Shown piece after piece: positions 1-6,845 of a stretch of 50,161 nucleotides of DNA. The stretch comes from an uncultured Bacteroidia bacterium. Lineage in GTDB: Bacteria > Bacteroidota > Bacteroidia > Bacteroidales > F082. Both the position numbers and the translations under genes were made by a program. Within the stretch, counting starts at the first letter, position 1. Each line of letters starts with the position of its first letter. Below the pieces are notes generated by a model. The model was given only the letters and a program-made list of their open reading frames with translations, ran no database searches and was not told the DNA's origin. The DNA is taken from the NCBI GenBank assembly GCA_902789915.1, contig CADAPW010000002.1, positions 1 to 50,161 on the forward strand, in the 5' to 3' direction.

Positions 1-1
1 C

Positions 2-376
2 GACTGGATGGACCGCTACGCCATGCTGATAGAAATGGGCAAGGAATGCCCCATCATCGACGACAAGTACCGCGACGAGGCACACCTCATCAACGGCTGT
101 CAGTCGCGCGTGTGGCTCAACGCCGAATTGAAGGACGGCAAGGTGTACTATAGCGCCGACAGCGACGCCGTCATCACCAAGGGCATCGTTAACCTATTAA
201 TAAAGGTGTTCTCGGGCCAGACGCCTGAAGATATCCTCGCCGCCGACCTCTCGTTTTTGGACGAAATCGGGCTGAAGGAACATTTGTCTCCCACGCGTTC
301 CAACGGCCTGCTGGCCATGTTGAAACAGATGCTGCTCTATGCAGAGGCTTTTAAACTAAAGGAAGTACAATCATGA
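2..376 (+). CDS. sufE: SufE family Fe-S assembly sulfur acceptor (5' end outside window)
   Basis: SufE takes persulfide sulfur from the cysteine desulfurase SufS and passes it to the SufBCD scaffold for iron-sulfur cluster assembly in the cytosol. The frame is open from base 2, and the first visible residues (DWMDRYAMLI) already align inside the SufE fold, so the true start lies upstream of the window. The acceptor cysteine sits in NGCQSRVWL. The C-terminal helices (SPTRSNGLLAML) are typical of the family. Its stop overlaps the start of the next gene by 4 bp, which implies translational coupling with the DUF59 protein. Confidence 0.93.
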   Translation, partial: DWMDRYAMLIEMGKECPIIDDKYRDEAHLINGCQSRVWLNAELKDGKVYYSADSDAVITKGIVNLLIKVFSGQTPEDILAADLSFLDEIGLKEHLSPTRSNGLLAMLKQMLLYAEAFKLKEVQS

Positions 377-732
377 CAATGGAAGAGACCAACACCCTAA
401 AAGAGACCGTTATTTCGGTCCTAAAGACAATATACGACCCCGAAATCCCGATTGACATCTGGACACTGCATCTGGTGTATGGCGTCGATGTCGACGAAGA
501 AGGAAATGTAAAGATTGTGATGACGGTGACGGCCCCCAACTGTCCTGTGGCCGAGACTTTGCCTGCCGAGGTGCGCAACCGCGTTCAGGCCATCATGGGC
601 GTGAAAAACGTCGACGTGGAACTCACCTTCGACCCCGTCTGGAGCATCGACATGCTCTCCGACGAAACCAAAGCCGACTTGGGCTTGGATGGGGAGTACG
701 GTAACTTTTCCACTTCGGATTTCCTGTATTAA
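373..732 (+). CDS. DUF59/MIP18 family Fe-S carrier (SufT-like)
   Basis: Protein of 119 residues from the DUF59/MIP18 family, which helps mature iron-sulfur proteins and often sits in suf operons. Visible family marks are DPEIPIDIW near residue 23 and TAPNCPVA near residue 53, the latter with the conserved cysteine. The start ATG overlaps the sufE stop (ATGA), so the two are co-translated. A hairpin with a T run follows directly. The function in Fe-S metabolism follows from family and neighbour; the exact client is not visible. Confidence 0.88.
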   Translation: MTMEETNTLKETVISVLKTIYDPEIPIDIWTLHLVYGVDVDEEGNVKIVMTVTAPNCPVAETLPAEVRNRVQAIMGVKNVDVELTFDPVWSIDMLSDETKADLGLDGEYGNFSTSDFLY

Positions 733-804
733 AAAATCCTGTCTCTCATGTCATTCCAGCCGAGGTTTGTGCGCTGCGGGAATCTATGAGGGACAGGATT
801 TTTT
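731..804 (+). terminator. Long hairpin terminator after the suf genes
   Basis: The arm at 731-749 pairs with 786-804 (ATCCTGTC against GACAGGAT, extended by CTCAT/ATGAG), and the arm ends in a run of T. The inner sequence also pairs (ATTCC against GGGAAT), so the whole 74 bp folds as one long stem. It is much longer than a standard intrinsic terminator and may be a repetitive palindrome used as one. Confidence 0.75.
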
Positions 805-814
805 GTAGACGACT

Positions 815-874
815 CTTGAAGCCATAGATCCCCTGCCGCCACACGGCCTACCGCAGGGATGACATGGCTTCAAG
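815..874. repeat. Nested palindromic element between convergent genes
   Basis: CTTGAAGCCAT (815-825) pairs with ATGGCTTCAAG (864-874), and inside it ATCCCCTGC faces GCAGGGAT. The element lies between the suf terminator and the 3' end of the convergent kinase gene. The shape, a nested near-perfect palindrome of about 60 bp, suggests a REP-like dispersed repeat that could also end the kinase transcript from the other side. Confidence 0.55.
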
Positions 875-890
875 TGCCTTCTAAAATCTG

Positions 891-1760
891 CTAAAGATTA
901 TTGTAGTTTTCCAGCAAATCCTTCGCCATTCCAAGGAACATAAACGCCACGGCGTTGAAATCCATGTTGAGGTCCTTGCTGAGGCCAACGCGGTCCTTGA
1001 AGATAGCTACGTTGAACCATTGCAGGCATTGGAACGCACGGTGGAAATAAAGGCGTTGCAACTCTTCCTTGTTGGGCTTGCGACCCACATAAGCTTCCAG
1101 TAACGACAAGGCCTTGTCGAAGCCTACATTGCCGTAGCAAGCGATGTCGTAGAACGGGTCGTTCATGCCGGCAAACTCCCAGTCGAGCACATAGAGTTTG
1201 TCGCCGCTGATGACGAGGTTGGTGGGCTGGTAGTCGCAGTGGCAGGGCACCTTGGGCACGTTGACTTGCGTGGCGCGGATGGCATCGAGTTTCTTGCGGA
1301 GGTCGAGGTATTCCTGTGGGAACACATAACCCGTCTCAAGGCAGTAGTTTTGGTCGGCATCGAGGCGGCCAAAGGCGTTGTAATCCTTAAATTTCATGTC
1401 GGAGTTGTGGATTTTCTTCAGCGCTTTCACCGACATCTCGTTGTAGGATACTACATCCGTGGTGCTCATGATGGTGCCTTCCACGTATTCGGCCAGTTTC
1501 TCGCCCGAGCGGATTTCGACGTATTCCGTGATGTTGTTCAATCCCAGACGGTTGACTTCTTGGATGTTGGCCCATTCCTCTTCGCGGTCGACGAACTTCT
1601 CAGCGAATTTGCCAGGCACGCGGTAGGTGTACTTTTTACCTTGGCTTTCAACGACAAAGGTGTAGTTACTCATGCCGCCTTCGAGACGCATCACGATTTT
1701 GGCGTCGTGGGCATGAAGTAGTGCGTTCACTCTAAAAACGATATAGTCTTCAATAATCAT
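891..1760 (-). CDS. LicA-like choline/ethanolamine kinase family protein
   Basis: Kinase-fold phosphotransferase of 289 residues. The catalytic loop is HCDYQPTNL (about residues 171-179), and the metal-binding aspartate lies in LDWEFAGMNDPFYDIA (about residues 189-204), the usual pair in aminoglycoside/choline kinases. N-terminal GGMSNYTF matches the nucleotide loop of LicA proteins, which phosphorylate choline for cell-surface decoration or lipid synthesis. No licB/licC/licD partners are adjacent, so the substrate could be choline, ethanolamine or another small alcohol. Its promoter is divergent from that of the tRNA. Confidence 0.8.
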   Translation of the reverse strand: MIIEDYIVFRVNALLHAHDAKIVMRLEGGMSNYTFVVESQGKKYTYRVPGKFAEKFVDREEEWANIQEVNRLGLNNITEYVEIRSGEKLAEYVEGTIMSTTDVVSYNEMSVKALKKIHNSDMKFKDYNAFGRLDADQNYCLETGYVFPQEYLDLRKKLDAIRATQVNVPKVPCHCDYQPTNLVISGDKLYVLDWEFAGMNDPFYDIACYGNVGFDKALSLLEAYVGRKPNKEELQRLYFHRAFQCLQWFNVAIFKDRVGLSKDLNMDFNAVAFMFLGMAKDLLENYNNL

Positions 1761-1799
1761 AGTAGTATGTTTTAAATAACGTATTTTCTAATTGGTGGG

Positions 1800-1856
1800 C
1801 AAAAATACATTTATTTCCCGTAGTTTGTTCAAATTGGGAAAAATATTGTACTTTTG
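1800..1856. promoter_or_regulatory. Overlapping divergent promoters of the kinase and the tRNA
   Basis: Plus strand: TTTG at 1824-1827 and TACTTTTG at 1849-1856, 21 bp apart, about 33 bp before the tRNA. Minus strand: TTTG at 1830-1833 and TATTTTTG at 1800-1807, 22 bp apart, reading toward the kinase. Both fit the Bacteroidota -33/-7 consensus. The two -33 boxes lie only 2 bp apart on opposite strands, so the polymerases probably compete. Confidence 0.7.
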
Positions 1857-1889
1857 CAGTCGCTTAGGCCGTTAAGCTTGTCAAAGCAA

Positions 1890-1962
1890 GGGGATTTAGC
1901 TCATCTGGTAGAGCGTCAGGTTCGCAATCTGAAGGTGGCCGGTTCGAGTCCGGTAATCTCCA
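1890..1962 (+). tRNA. tRNA-Ala (anticodon CGC)
   Basis: A 73-nt cloverleaf with no encoded CCA. The acceptor arms are GGGGATT and AATCTCC with discriminator A. The D arm is GCTC/GAGC. The anticodon stem TCAGG/TCTGA holds loop TTCGCAA, which gives anticodon CGC (alanine, codon GCG). The T arm GCCGG/CCGGT closes on loop TTCGAGT. The 3' part of this gene, from the T loop on, is the integration target of the 39.5 kb element. Confidence 0.93.
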
Positions 1963-1967
1963 CGAAA
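1949..1967. repeat. Left attachment repeat inside the tRNA 3' end
   Basis: The 19-bp sequence TCCGGTAATCTCCACGAAA is repeated exactly at 41408-41426. It covers the tRNA T stem, acceptor arm and five bases beyond, so integration restores an intact tRNA gene. Confidence 0.92.
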
Positions 1968-1976
1968 TATTAGGAT

Positions 1977-2003
1977 AACCCGCTGAAATTCAGCGGGTTT
2001 TTG
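1977..2003 (+). terminator. Element-borne terminator for the tRNA
   Basis: AACCCGCTGAA (1977-1987) pairs perfectly with TTCAGCGGGTT (1989-1999) and is followed by T residues. It lies just inside the element, so it replaces the original chromosomal terminator, which integration moved to 41434-41459. Confidence 0.85.
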
Positions 2004-2173
2004 TTTTTCAAAAATTTTTACCCCCTATTTTACCCCCTGAAAACGCCTAACTACTTGATTATGTGTGGAGACGGTTTGCTCCACAAACGTTGTTTTGAGG
2101 AGTTCTAAATTTAAAAAAAACAATTCGACGTGATAATTTGTCCGAATTATCCTTTTTTGAAGGCAGAACTCAC

Positions 2174-3664
2174 TCATGGATGTTTTTTCTTTCTGTTTTC
2201 TTTCTCGTCGATTATGTGTTGATAAATGTCGTCAAAACCAGTAAAACCACATTGTTTAAGCATGTCGCATATTGCTGAAAGACTTTTTTTCCCAACAAGT
2301 TTACATTTAGATGAAAAACTTATTGAATTTTCGTTTTTGAAGAATGAAGCAATATCCGTATATGGAACATGCCCCATCGTTCCTTCTTGATATAGTAATC
2401 TGATGATTACTGGCAAGATTTGTTTTTTACTCCATTCCCATTCCATCTTGTTTTCCAGACCAAACTCTCGATCAATTTGAGATCCTTGTAGACATATACC
2501 TGAAAAGCGATAAACAAAAAGTTGTTTGCATTCTTCTTTTGGTGAACAGCCTTGCTCTTTTAGAGCATCATACAATTTTGAAAGGGCGTTATATTCGTCA
2601 GAAAGATCTCCATTATTATTGCTAATTCGTTTCTCGCTTAGCCTATAATACCTTTTTTTGTTATAGGATGGGTCATCTCTTTCCAAAAGCATGAGGATTG
2701 AGTTAATGTTTATCCTTGGCTCTATCTGATGGGATGAACAATAGCTTTTGTATTCCTCACAAAAAACTTTGCCATATTGATGTTCTCTCAAGAACTCTTC
2801 GAAATTTAGTTTTTTCACCATAGTATCACAGTAGAAATCAATTAATTCTGTGAACAGATAATCCCCACCATCAGAATAAGATTTCTGATAATAGTACAAG
2901 AGAAATACACTAAGTATAGTTCTGTCAGTAGGGTCTTTTTCAAATAACTTTTGAGAAAGCACCTTTATTTGGTTTCTAATGCCGTTTTTTCCTACCGCTT
3001 TCAGCCATCTATTATATAAGCTTTTGTTTTTTTCGACCGTTAACTTTACGGAGAGGATTATTATTTCATTTAAGCTGTCAGGAAGTTGCTCTTTTTCTTC
3101 ATGAATGATGATATAGTATATAGATGTAAGAAAACACGCAACCCAACATTGAAACTTGGATTCATCCATGATAGAATTGAGGAAAATATCGTCTTCTCTT
3201 TCTATTTCTTTTTCATCAATAAAGGTTTTTTCCATTATTGATAAAAGGCGGCTCAATTCCTCATCGTTTAAATGCGTTTTTGATTTACAGAAAGCAATTT
3301 CTTCGGCACTTTCCAAGTATTTTCTCCAATTGCTTTTAAAATCATATTGACTATCGTTTTCTGTCAATTCATATAAAAACTTATTGAATGTTAGGTTTTT
3401 ACATTCTTTATAAACACGCGAGTATATAGAATCTCTTGATTCAATTTTTTTCATATATGAATCAACATCAATAAGCAGCAGGCATATTTTCCCCCCTATA
3501 TCTAAAGAAGGTATATCCTTACCACTTTGGACTATCTCTAGAATAGCCATCATCCCTCCTGCTGATATTTCCTTGTACAAATCAGACCGTTCTTCTTCTG
3601 TAAAGATGTATGGTAAAATGTTGTTTTCTTTGGCAAAGAGGCCATTGTCCATAAAGGAATCCAT
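2174..3664 (-). CDS. Unrecognised 496-residue cargo protein at the left end
   Basis: I do not recognise a family. The protein is soluble-looking, rich in Lys, Glu and Ile, with mostly helical stretches and no clear catalytic motif or signal peptide. The coding sequence is clearly AT-richer than the chromosome and the replication module, which suggests separately acquired cargo. It stands alone, transcribed toward attL, with a TACCTTTG box 26 bp upstream of its start. ATG at 3664 is used; ATG at 3652 is an alternative. A single-gene defence function is possible from its position only. Confidence 0.75.
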   Translation of the reverse strand: MDSFMDNGLFAKENNILPYIFTEEERSDLYKEISAGGMMAILEIVQSGKDIPSLDIGGKICLLLIDVDSYMKKIESRDSIYSRVYKECKNLTFNKFLYELTENDSQYDFKSNWRKYLESAEEIAFCKSKTHLNDEELSRLLSIMEKTFIDEKEIEREDDIFLNSIMDESKFQCWVACFLTSIYYIIIHEEKEQLPDSLNEIIILSVKLTVEKNKSLYNRWLKAVGKNGIRNQIKVLSQKLFEKDPTDRTILSVFLLYYYQKSYSDGGDYLFTELIDFYCDTMVKKLNFEEFLREHQYGKVFCEEYKSYCSSHQIEPRININSILMLLERDDPSYNKKRYYRLSEKRISNNNGDLSDEYNALSKLYDALKEQGCSPKEECKQLFVYRFSGICLQGSQIDREFGLENKMEWEWSKKQILPVIIRLLYQEGTMGHVPYTDIASFFKNENSISFSSKCKLVGKKSLSAICDMLKQCGFTGFDDIYQHIIDEKENRKKKHP

Positions 3665-3689
3665 ATTCTTGGGTGTTTATTATACGACA

Positions 3690-3697
3690 CAAAGGTA
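3690..3697 (-). promoter_or_regulatory. -7 box for the 2174-3664 gene
   Basis: Minus-strand TACCTTTG matches TAnnTTTG exactly. Transcription would begin close to 3685, giving a leader of about 20 nt. No convincing -33 box is visible. Confidence 0.5.
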
Positions 3698-3813
3698 GAT
3701 ACTATTTTTGATTGTTTTGAACATAACCAATCAAAAAACATTTAGCGAAACATTTATCCATCTTCAAAAAACATTTATAATGTTTATATCTTGTTGTAAA
3801 TCAATAAATTACA

Positions 3814-3843
3814 TTGTTATCGAAGAAAAAGATTTTAATTTTG
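3814..3843 (+). promoter_or_regulatory. Promoter of the left replication-module operon
   Basis: TTG at 3814-3816 and TAATTTTG at 3836-3843 are 19 bp apart, the normal spacing for Bacteroidota sigma-ABfr promoters. It drives the DUF3853 gene and probably the genes behind it. Confidence 0.6.
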
Positions 3844-3902
3844 CAGCCCGTTAGCCAACGATGATTGGTCGCATAGATCCGTCTGGATGTGGTTGTGATA
3901 AG

Positions 3903-4238
3903 ATGGAAAACGAATTACTCAATAAGCCGCTGTTTCAATGCACCTTGGGCGACTTCAAGACTATTCTGGCCCAAGTCCTTCGCGATAACGAGCTTGAAGC
4001 TTTGGCTGCTGCTCCGCCCAAGAAATACGTCTATGGTCTCGCCGGATTGATGAAACTGTTCGGTTGTTCGATTAGTACCGCAGAACGAATTAAGCAGTCG
4101 GGGGTCATCGATAAAGCTATCTCTCAGACGGGCGACATTATTGTGGTCGACGCGGAACTTGCGCTGGAACTGCTCAGGCTGAGTGGCAAACATAAGAACA
4201 TACTTTCACGTAGTAATCATAATTCAAATCCTAAATAA
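3903..4238 (+). CDS. DUF3853 family protein, copy 1
   Basis: DUF3853 is a small family from Bacteroidales mobile elements. The core KKYVYGLAGLMKLFGCSIST followed by AERIKQSG looks like a helix-turn-helix of the excisionase/MerR type (about residues 40-66 of 111), so a DNA-binding regulatory role in excision or replication is likely. ATG at 3903 is chosen because the resulting N-terminus (MENELLNKPLFQCTLGDFK) aligns with that of the second copy at 5425 (MEELHNKPLITCTLGDFK); an in-frame ATG at 3861 would add 14 residues. Inference: first gene of the left operon, possibly autoregulatory. Confidence 0.85.
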   Translation: MENELLNKPLFQCTLGDFKTILAQVLRDNELEALAAAPPKKYVYGLAGLMKLFGCSISTAERIKQSGVIDKAISQTGDIIVVDAELALELLRLSGKHKNILSRSNHNSNPK

Positions 4239-4246
4239 TCAGTACA

Positions 4247-4513
4247 ATGAAAGAATCAAAAACTGTAATTGCATTCGGTCTCACTCATGATGAGGCCCTA
4301 GTAGCCCAACACGCTATTATTAATAAGGTGGGTTGTGCATCACAGAACATCACCATCATCACCGACCCTGCCACCATCTTGTTGCTACGGTCCTGTGAAG
4401 TCGACCTAGTCGGTGTAAAAGCGCACGCCACGGATCAGCAGCAGTGGGCGAAGCTCATGCCCGTCTGCCGTTTCATGAAGGAGAACAACATCAAGTTTCA
4501 AATTATCAAATAA
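4247..4513 (+). CDS. Small hypothetical protein (88 aa)
   Basis: No family recognised. The residue pattern alternates short helices and strands (TVIAFGLTHDEALVAQHAII, then ITIITDPATILLLRS), like a compact alpha/beta fold. It starts 8 bp after the DUF3853 stop and ends 8 bp before the next gene, so it belongs to the same transcript. Confidence 0.7.
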   Translation: MKESKTVIAFGLTHDEALVAQHAIINKVGCASQNITIITDPATILLLRSCEVDLVGVKAHATDQQQWAKLMPVCRFMKENNIKFQIIK

Positions 4514-4521
4514 TTCACACT

Positions 4522-5322
4522 ATGAAAAAGACAAGTAAAAAACCGATGCCCAAGAGCATCAGCAGCAAGAAGAACACTAACAACAAGTCTGACATCAAGT
4601 TCCTGAAGGAATTGAATGGTCAGGTGATTGTTTCGGTAGAACAGTACAAAGCTCACCCGGAACTATTCCTCGGAACACCTGGCAATAACCTCAGACTTAA
4701 AGACGGTCGTGAAGTACTATTGTCTTGCGTTATTGGGGATATGGCCTTTGAACTCGCAAGAGAGGCAGAGCTTCTCCTTTGCAGCATGTTTTTTCTCAGC
4801 GAAATTGCATCTTCAGTCGACATACCTGTTGTCAAGGCTCAAGCCAGATGTGGCATAGCAAGAGCATACAGCCTCTATACTGCCATAAAGGATTTTCTAT
4901 GTCCCGGCCACAGAAAGAGTACCCTTGAAAACATGCGTGAAGCCGATTTAAATCTATACCAAATTGTCAAGGATGAGCATTTGGTTAAACAATTAGTTTG
5001 CAATAATCAGTATTATTTCGAAAATCCTGCCAACTCCAAGTTCCGATTTGGAAACGAAAGCATCGACGTTGAGTATCTAGCACACCTGATTGAAAAGGGT
5101 TTCAGGTCTCTTCTCAGAGGGAAGGATGACGGATTTGCTTCTTCATGGGACTCCATAGATTTTACATGCACAGTAGTCGAGGGATGTATCATGGTCACAC
5201 AACTCCGCCGCATGGAAAGGAAGGCTGCAATTAACTACGCTGTAAAAGAACTTGGACCCGGCAGCAAGAGTTGCGTTGAGGTTGTGTCCCGAATGATAAC
5301 CATCGATAAGGAGGCCGTCTGA
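4522..5322 (+). CDS. Hypothetical protein (266 aa) of the left operon
   Basis: Unknown family. The first 25 or so residues are Lys/Ser/Asn-rich (MKKTSKKPMPKSISSKK), probably disordered and nucleic-acid-binding, followed by a mixed helical domain. ATG at 4522 follows the previous stop by 8 bp; an in-frame upstream ATG at 4444 lies inside the preceding gene and is less likely. No membrane segment or catalytic motif seen. Confidence 0.7.
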   Translation: MKKTSKKPMPKSISSKKNTNNKSDIKFLKELNGQVIVSVEQYKAHPELFLGTPGNNLRLKDGREVLLSCVIGDMAFELAREAELLLCSMFFLSEIASSVDIPVVKAQARCGIARAYSLYTAIKDFLCPGHRKSTLENMREADLNLYQIVKDEHLVKQLVCNNQYYFENPANSKFRFGNESIDVEYLAHLIEKGFRSLLRGKDDGFASSWDSIDFTCTVVEGCIMVTQLRRMERKAAINYAVKELGPGSKSCVEVVSRMITIDKEAV

Positions 5323-5424
5323 ACCATGAACACTCTCATCCGCTCCCCATAGAACTCTTTTGCAGTTGATTTCAAAGAACGCTGATTATTTCACATTATC
5401 AACAATCAAATTCAAACAATACAA

Positions 5425-5745
5425 ATGGAAGAACTACATAACAAGCCGCTCATAACCTGTACTCTCGGCGATTTTAAGGCGATCTTGGCTGAAGCTTTAC
5501 GCGAGAAGGAGTTGGAGGATTTGATCGCAGCGCCGCCGAAGAAATACGTCTATGGCCTTGCAGGTCTGATGAAACTCTTCGGGTGCAGTATCTCAACTGC
5601 TGAGCGGATTAAGCAGAGTGGGGTGATTTCTCCTGCAATTTCTCAGACGGGTGACATCATAGTTACAGACGCCGAGCTGGCCTTGGATTTACAAAGAGTT
5701 AGCGGTAAGCATAAGAACATTCTATCTCGAATGCCTAACAATTAA
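5425..5745 (+). CDS. DUF3853 family protein, copy 2
   Basis: A paralogue of 3903-4238: the core KKYVYGLAGLMKLFGCSIST followed by AERIKQSGVI is identical, while the N-terminal linker and C-terminal tail differ. Codon choice inside the identical protein core also differs, so the duplication is not very recent. As in copy 1, the core looks like an excisionase/MerR-type DNA-binding helix-turn-helix. It sits 11 bp upstream of the Dam-like methylase. Confidence 0.85.
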   Translation: MEELHNKPLITCTLGDFKAILAEALREKELEDLIAAPPKKYVYGLAGLMKLFGCSISTAERIKQSGVISPAISQTGDIIVTDAELALDLQRVSGKHKNILSRMPNN

Positions 5746-5756
5746 ACAAGAATACA

Positions 5757-6659
5757 ATGAGATTAACACAATCAACAACTACCGGGAGCGTCCACTTTGA
5801 CGCTCCCACTGTCACCCCAGCAACACCTTTTATCAAGTGTGTCGGCGGGAAGACACAGCTCTTGCCCGAACTGAGGAAGAGGATGCCGGAACGAATTGGA
5901 ACCTATGTAGAACCTTTTATCGGCGGTGGTGCGCTGTTCTTCGACATGCAGCCATCCGATGCGATTCTCAACGATGTCAACCCTAGATTGATTAACCTCT
6001 ATGTCAGCGTTAGGAGCCACAAGGAGGAACTTGTTGAAAGCCTCGCTTGCTACGAGAAAGAGTACAACACCCTCACCAGTATCAACGCTAAGAAGGACTT
6101 CTATTATCAAAACCGTACTGAGTTCAACTATGGTTTTGAGACCGACCTGACCGTTGATGATGCCGCCCAGTTCATTTTCCTTAACAAGTCCAACTTCAAT
6201 GGCCTTTACCGTGAGAACGCAGCTGGCAAGTACAACGCCGCCTTTGGCTGGAAGGAACGCATCAGGTTATTCGATGAAGCCATCCTTAGCAGTTGTTCGG
6301 CTGCCCTGCAGAACACCTCGATTACCAATGGAGACTTCGAGGATGCTTGCAATAGCCTTTCAGCAGGCGACTTCGTTTACTTCGATCCCCCTTATTACTC
6401 AACCTTCGCAGGCTACCAAGCGGGCGGCTTCAGCATAGATGACCATTTACGCCTTCACAACCTCTTCCAGCGACTGACAGAGAGCGGAGTCCATTGTATG
6501 CTCTCCAACAGCAACACGGAGTTTATCAAGAACCTTTACGCTGGCTATAACATCGATGTAGTCCCTGTGAAGCGCAACATCAACCGCAATGGGAATGCTC
6601 GTCATGGAGAGGAAGTCATCATCACCAACTACATGTCAAACCAAATCATAAAGCTATGA
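5757..6659 (+). CDS. DNA adenine methyltransferase, D12 class (Dam-like)
   Basis: S-adenosylmethionine-dependent N6-adenine methyltransferase of the Dam/D12 class (300 residues). The cofactor motif is FIKCVGGKTQLLP (about residues 24-36), the region YVEPFIGGGALFFDM follows, and the catalytic DPPY is at residues 210-213 (YFDPPYYS). No restriction endonuclease gene is next to it, so it is a solitary methylase that may mark element DNA, guard against host restriction, or time replication. The target is not readable from sequence; GATC is common in the class. Confidence 0.92.
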   Translation: MRLTQSTTTGSVHFDAPTVTPATPFIKCVGGKTQLLPELRKRMPERIGTYVEPFIGGGALFFDMQPSDAILNDVNPRLINLYVSVRSHKEELVESLACYEKEYNTLTSINAKKDFYYQNRTEFNYGFETDLTVDDAAQFIFLNKSNFNGLYRENAAGKYNAAFGWKERIRLFDEAILSSCSAALQNTSITNGDFEDACNSLSAGDFVYFDPPYYSTFAGYQAGGFSIDDHLRLHNLFQRLTESGVHCMLSNSNTEFIKNLYAGYNIDVVPVKRNINRNGNARHGEEVIITNYMSNQIIKL

Positions 6660-6817
6660 AAAATATGTTCAATTTCAGCACCATCATAGGAGGTAGCATA
6701 AACTTCAGCAGCCCCACCATCACCAAGACAGACTGTTTTGTATGCCTCACAGCTACGACGCTCCCGACCATCAACTCACTGAAATCAATGGGCAACCAAG
6801 ATATAGTAGAATCATAA
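6656..6817 (+). CDS. Small ORF overlapping the methylase stop (53 aa)
   Basis: Begins with the ATGA overlap at the methylase stop, so translation would be coupled. The product begins MKNMFNFSTIIGGSINFSS and is Ser/Thr/Ile-rich, with two cysteines in DCFVCL. No family recognised. Support rests on the stop-start overlap and on filling most of the gap before 6846. Confidence 0.45.
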   Translation: MKNMFNFSTIIGGSINFSSPTITKTDCFVCLTATTLPTINSLKSMGNQDIVES

Positions 6818-6845
6818 TCAATAAGTTAAACAAAATTGTAGAACC

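Noticed and set aside
1239..1721. Long open frame antisense to the LicA-like kinase
   Set aside because: It is a shadow frame on the opposite strand of a well-supported gene, with no family resemblance.
5757..6659. Restriction-modification system
   Set aside because: The methylase is present, but no restriction endonuclease was recognised in the neighbouring genes.
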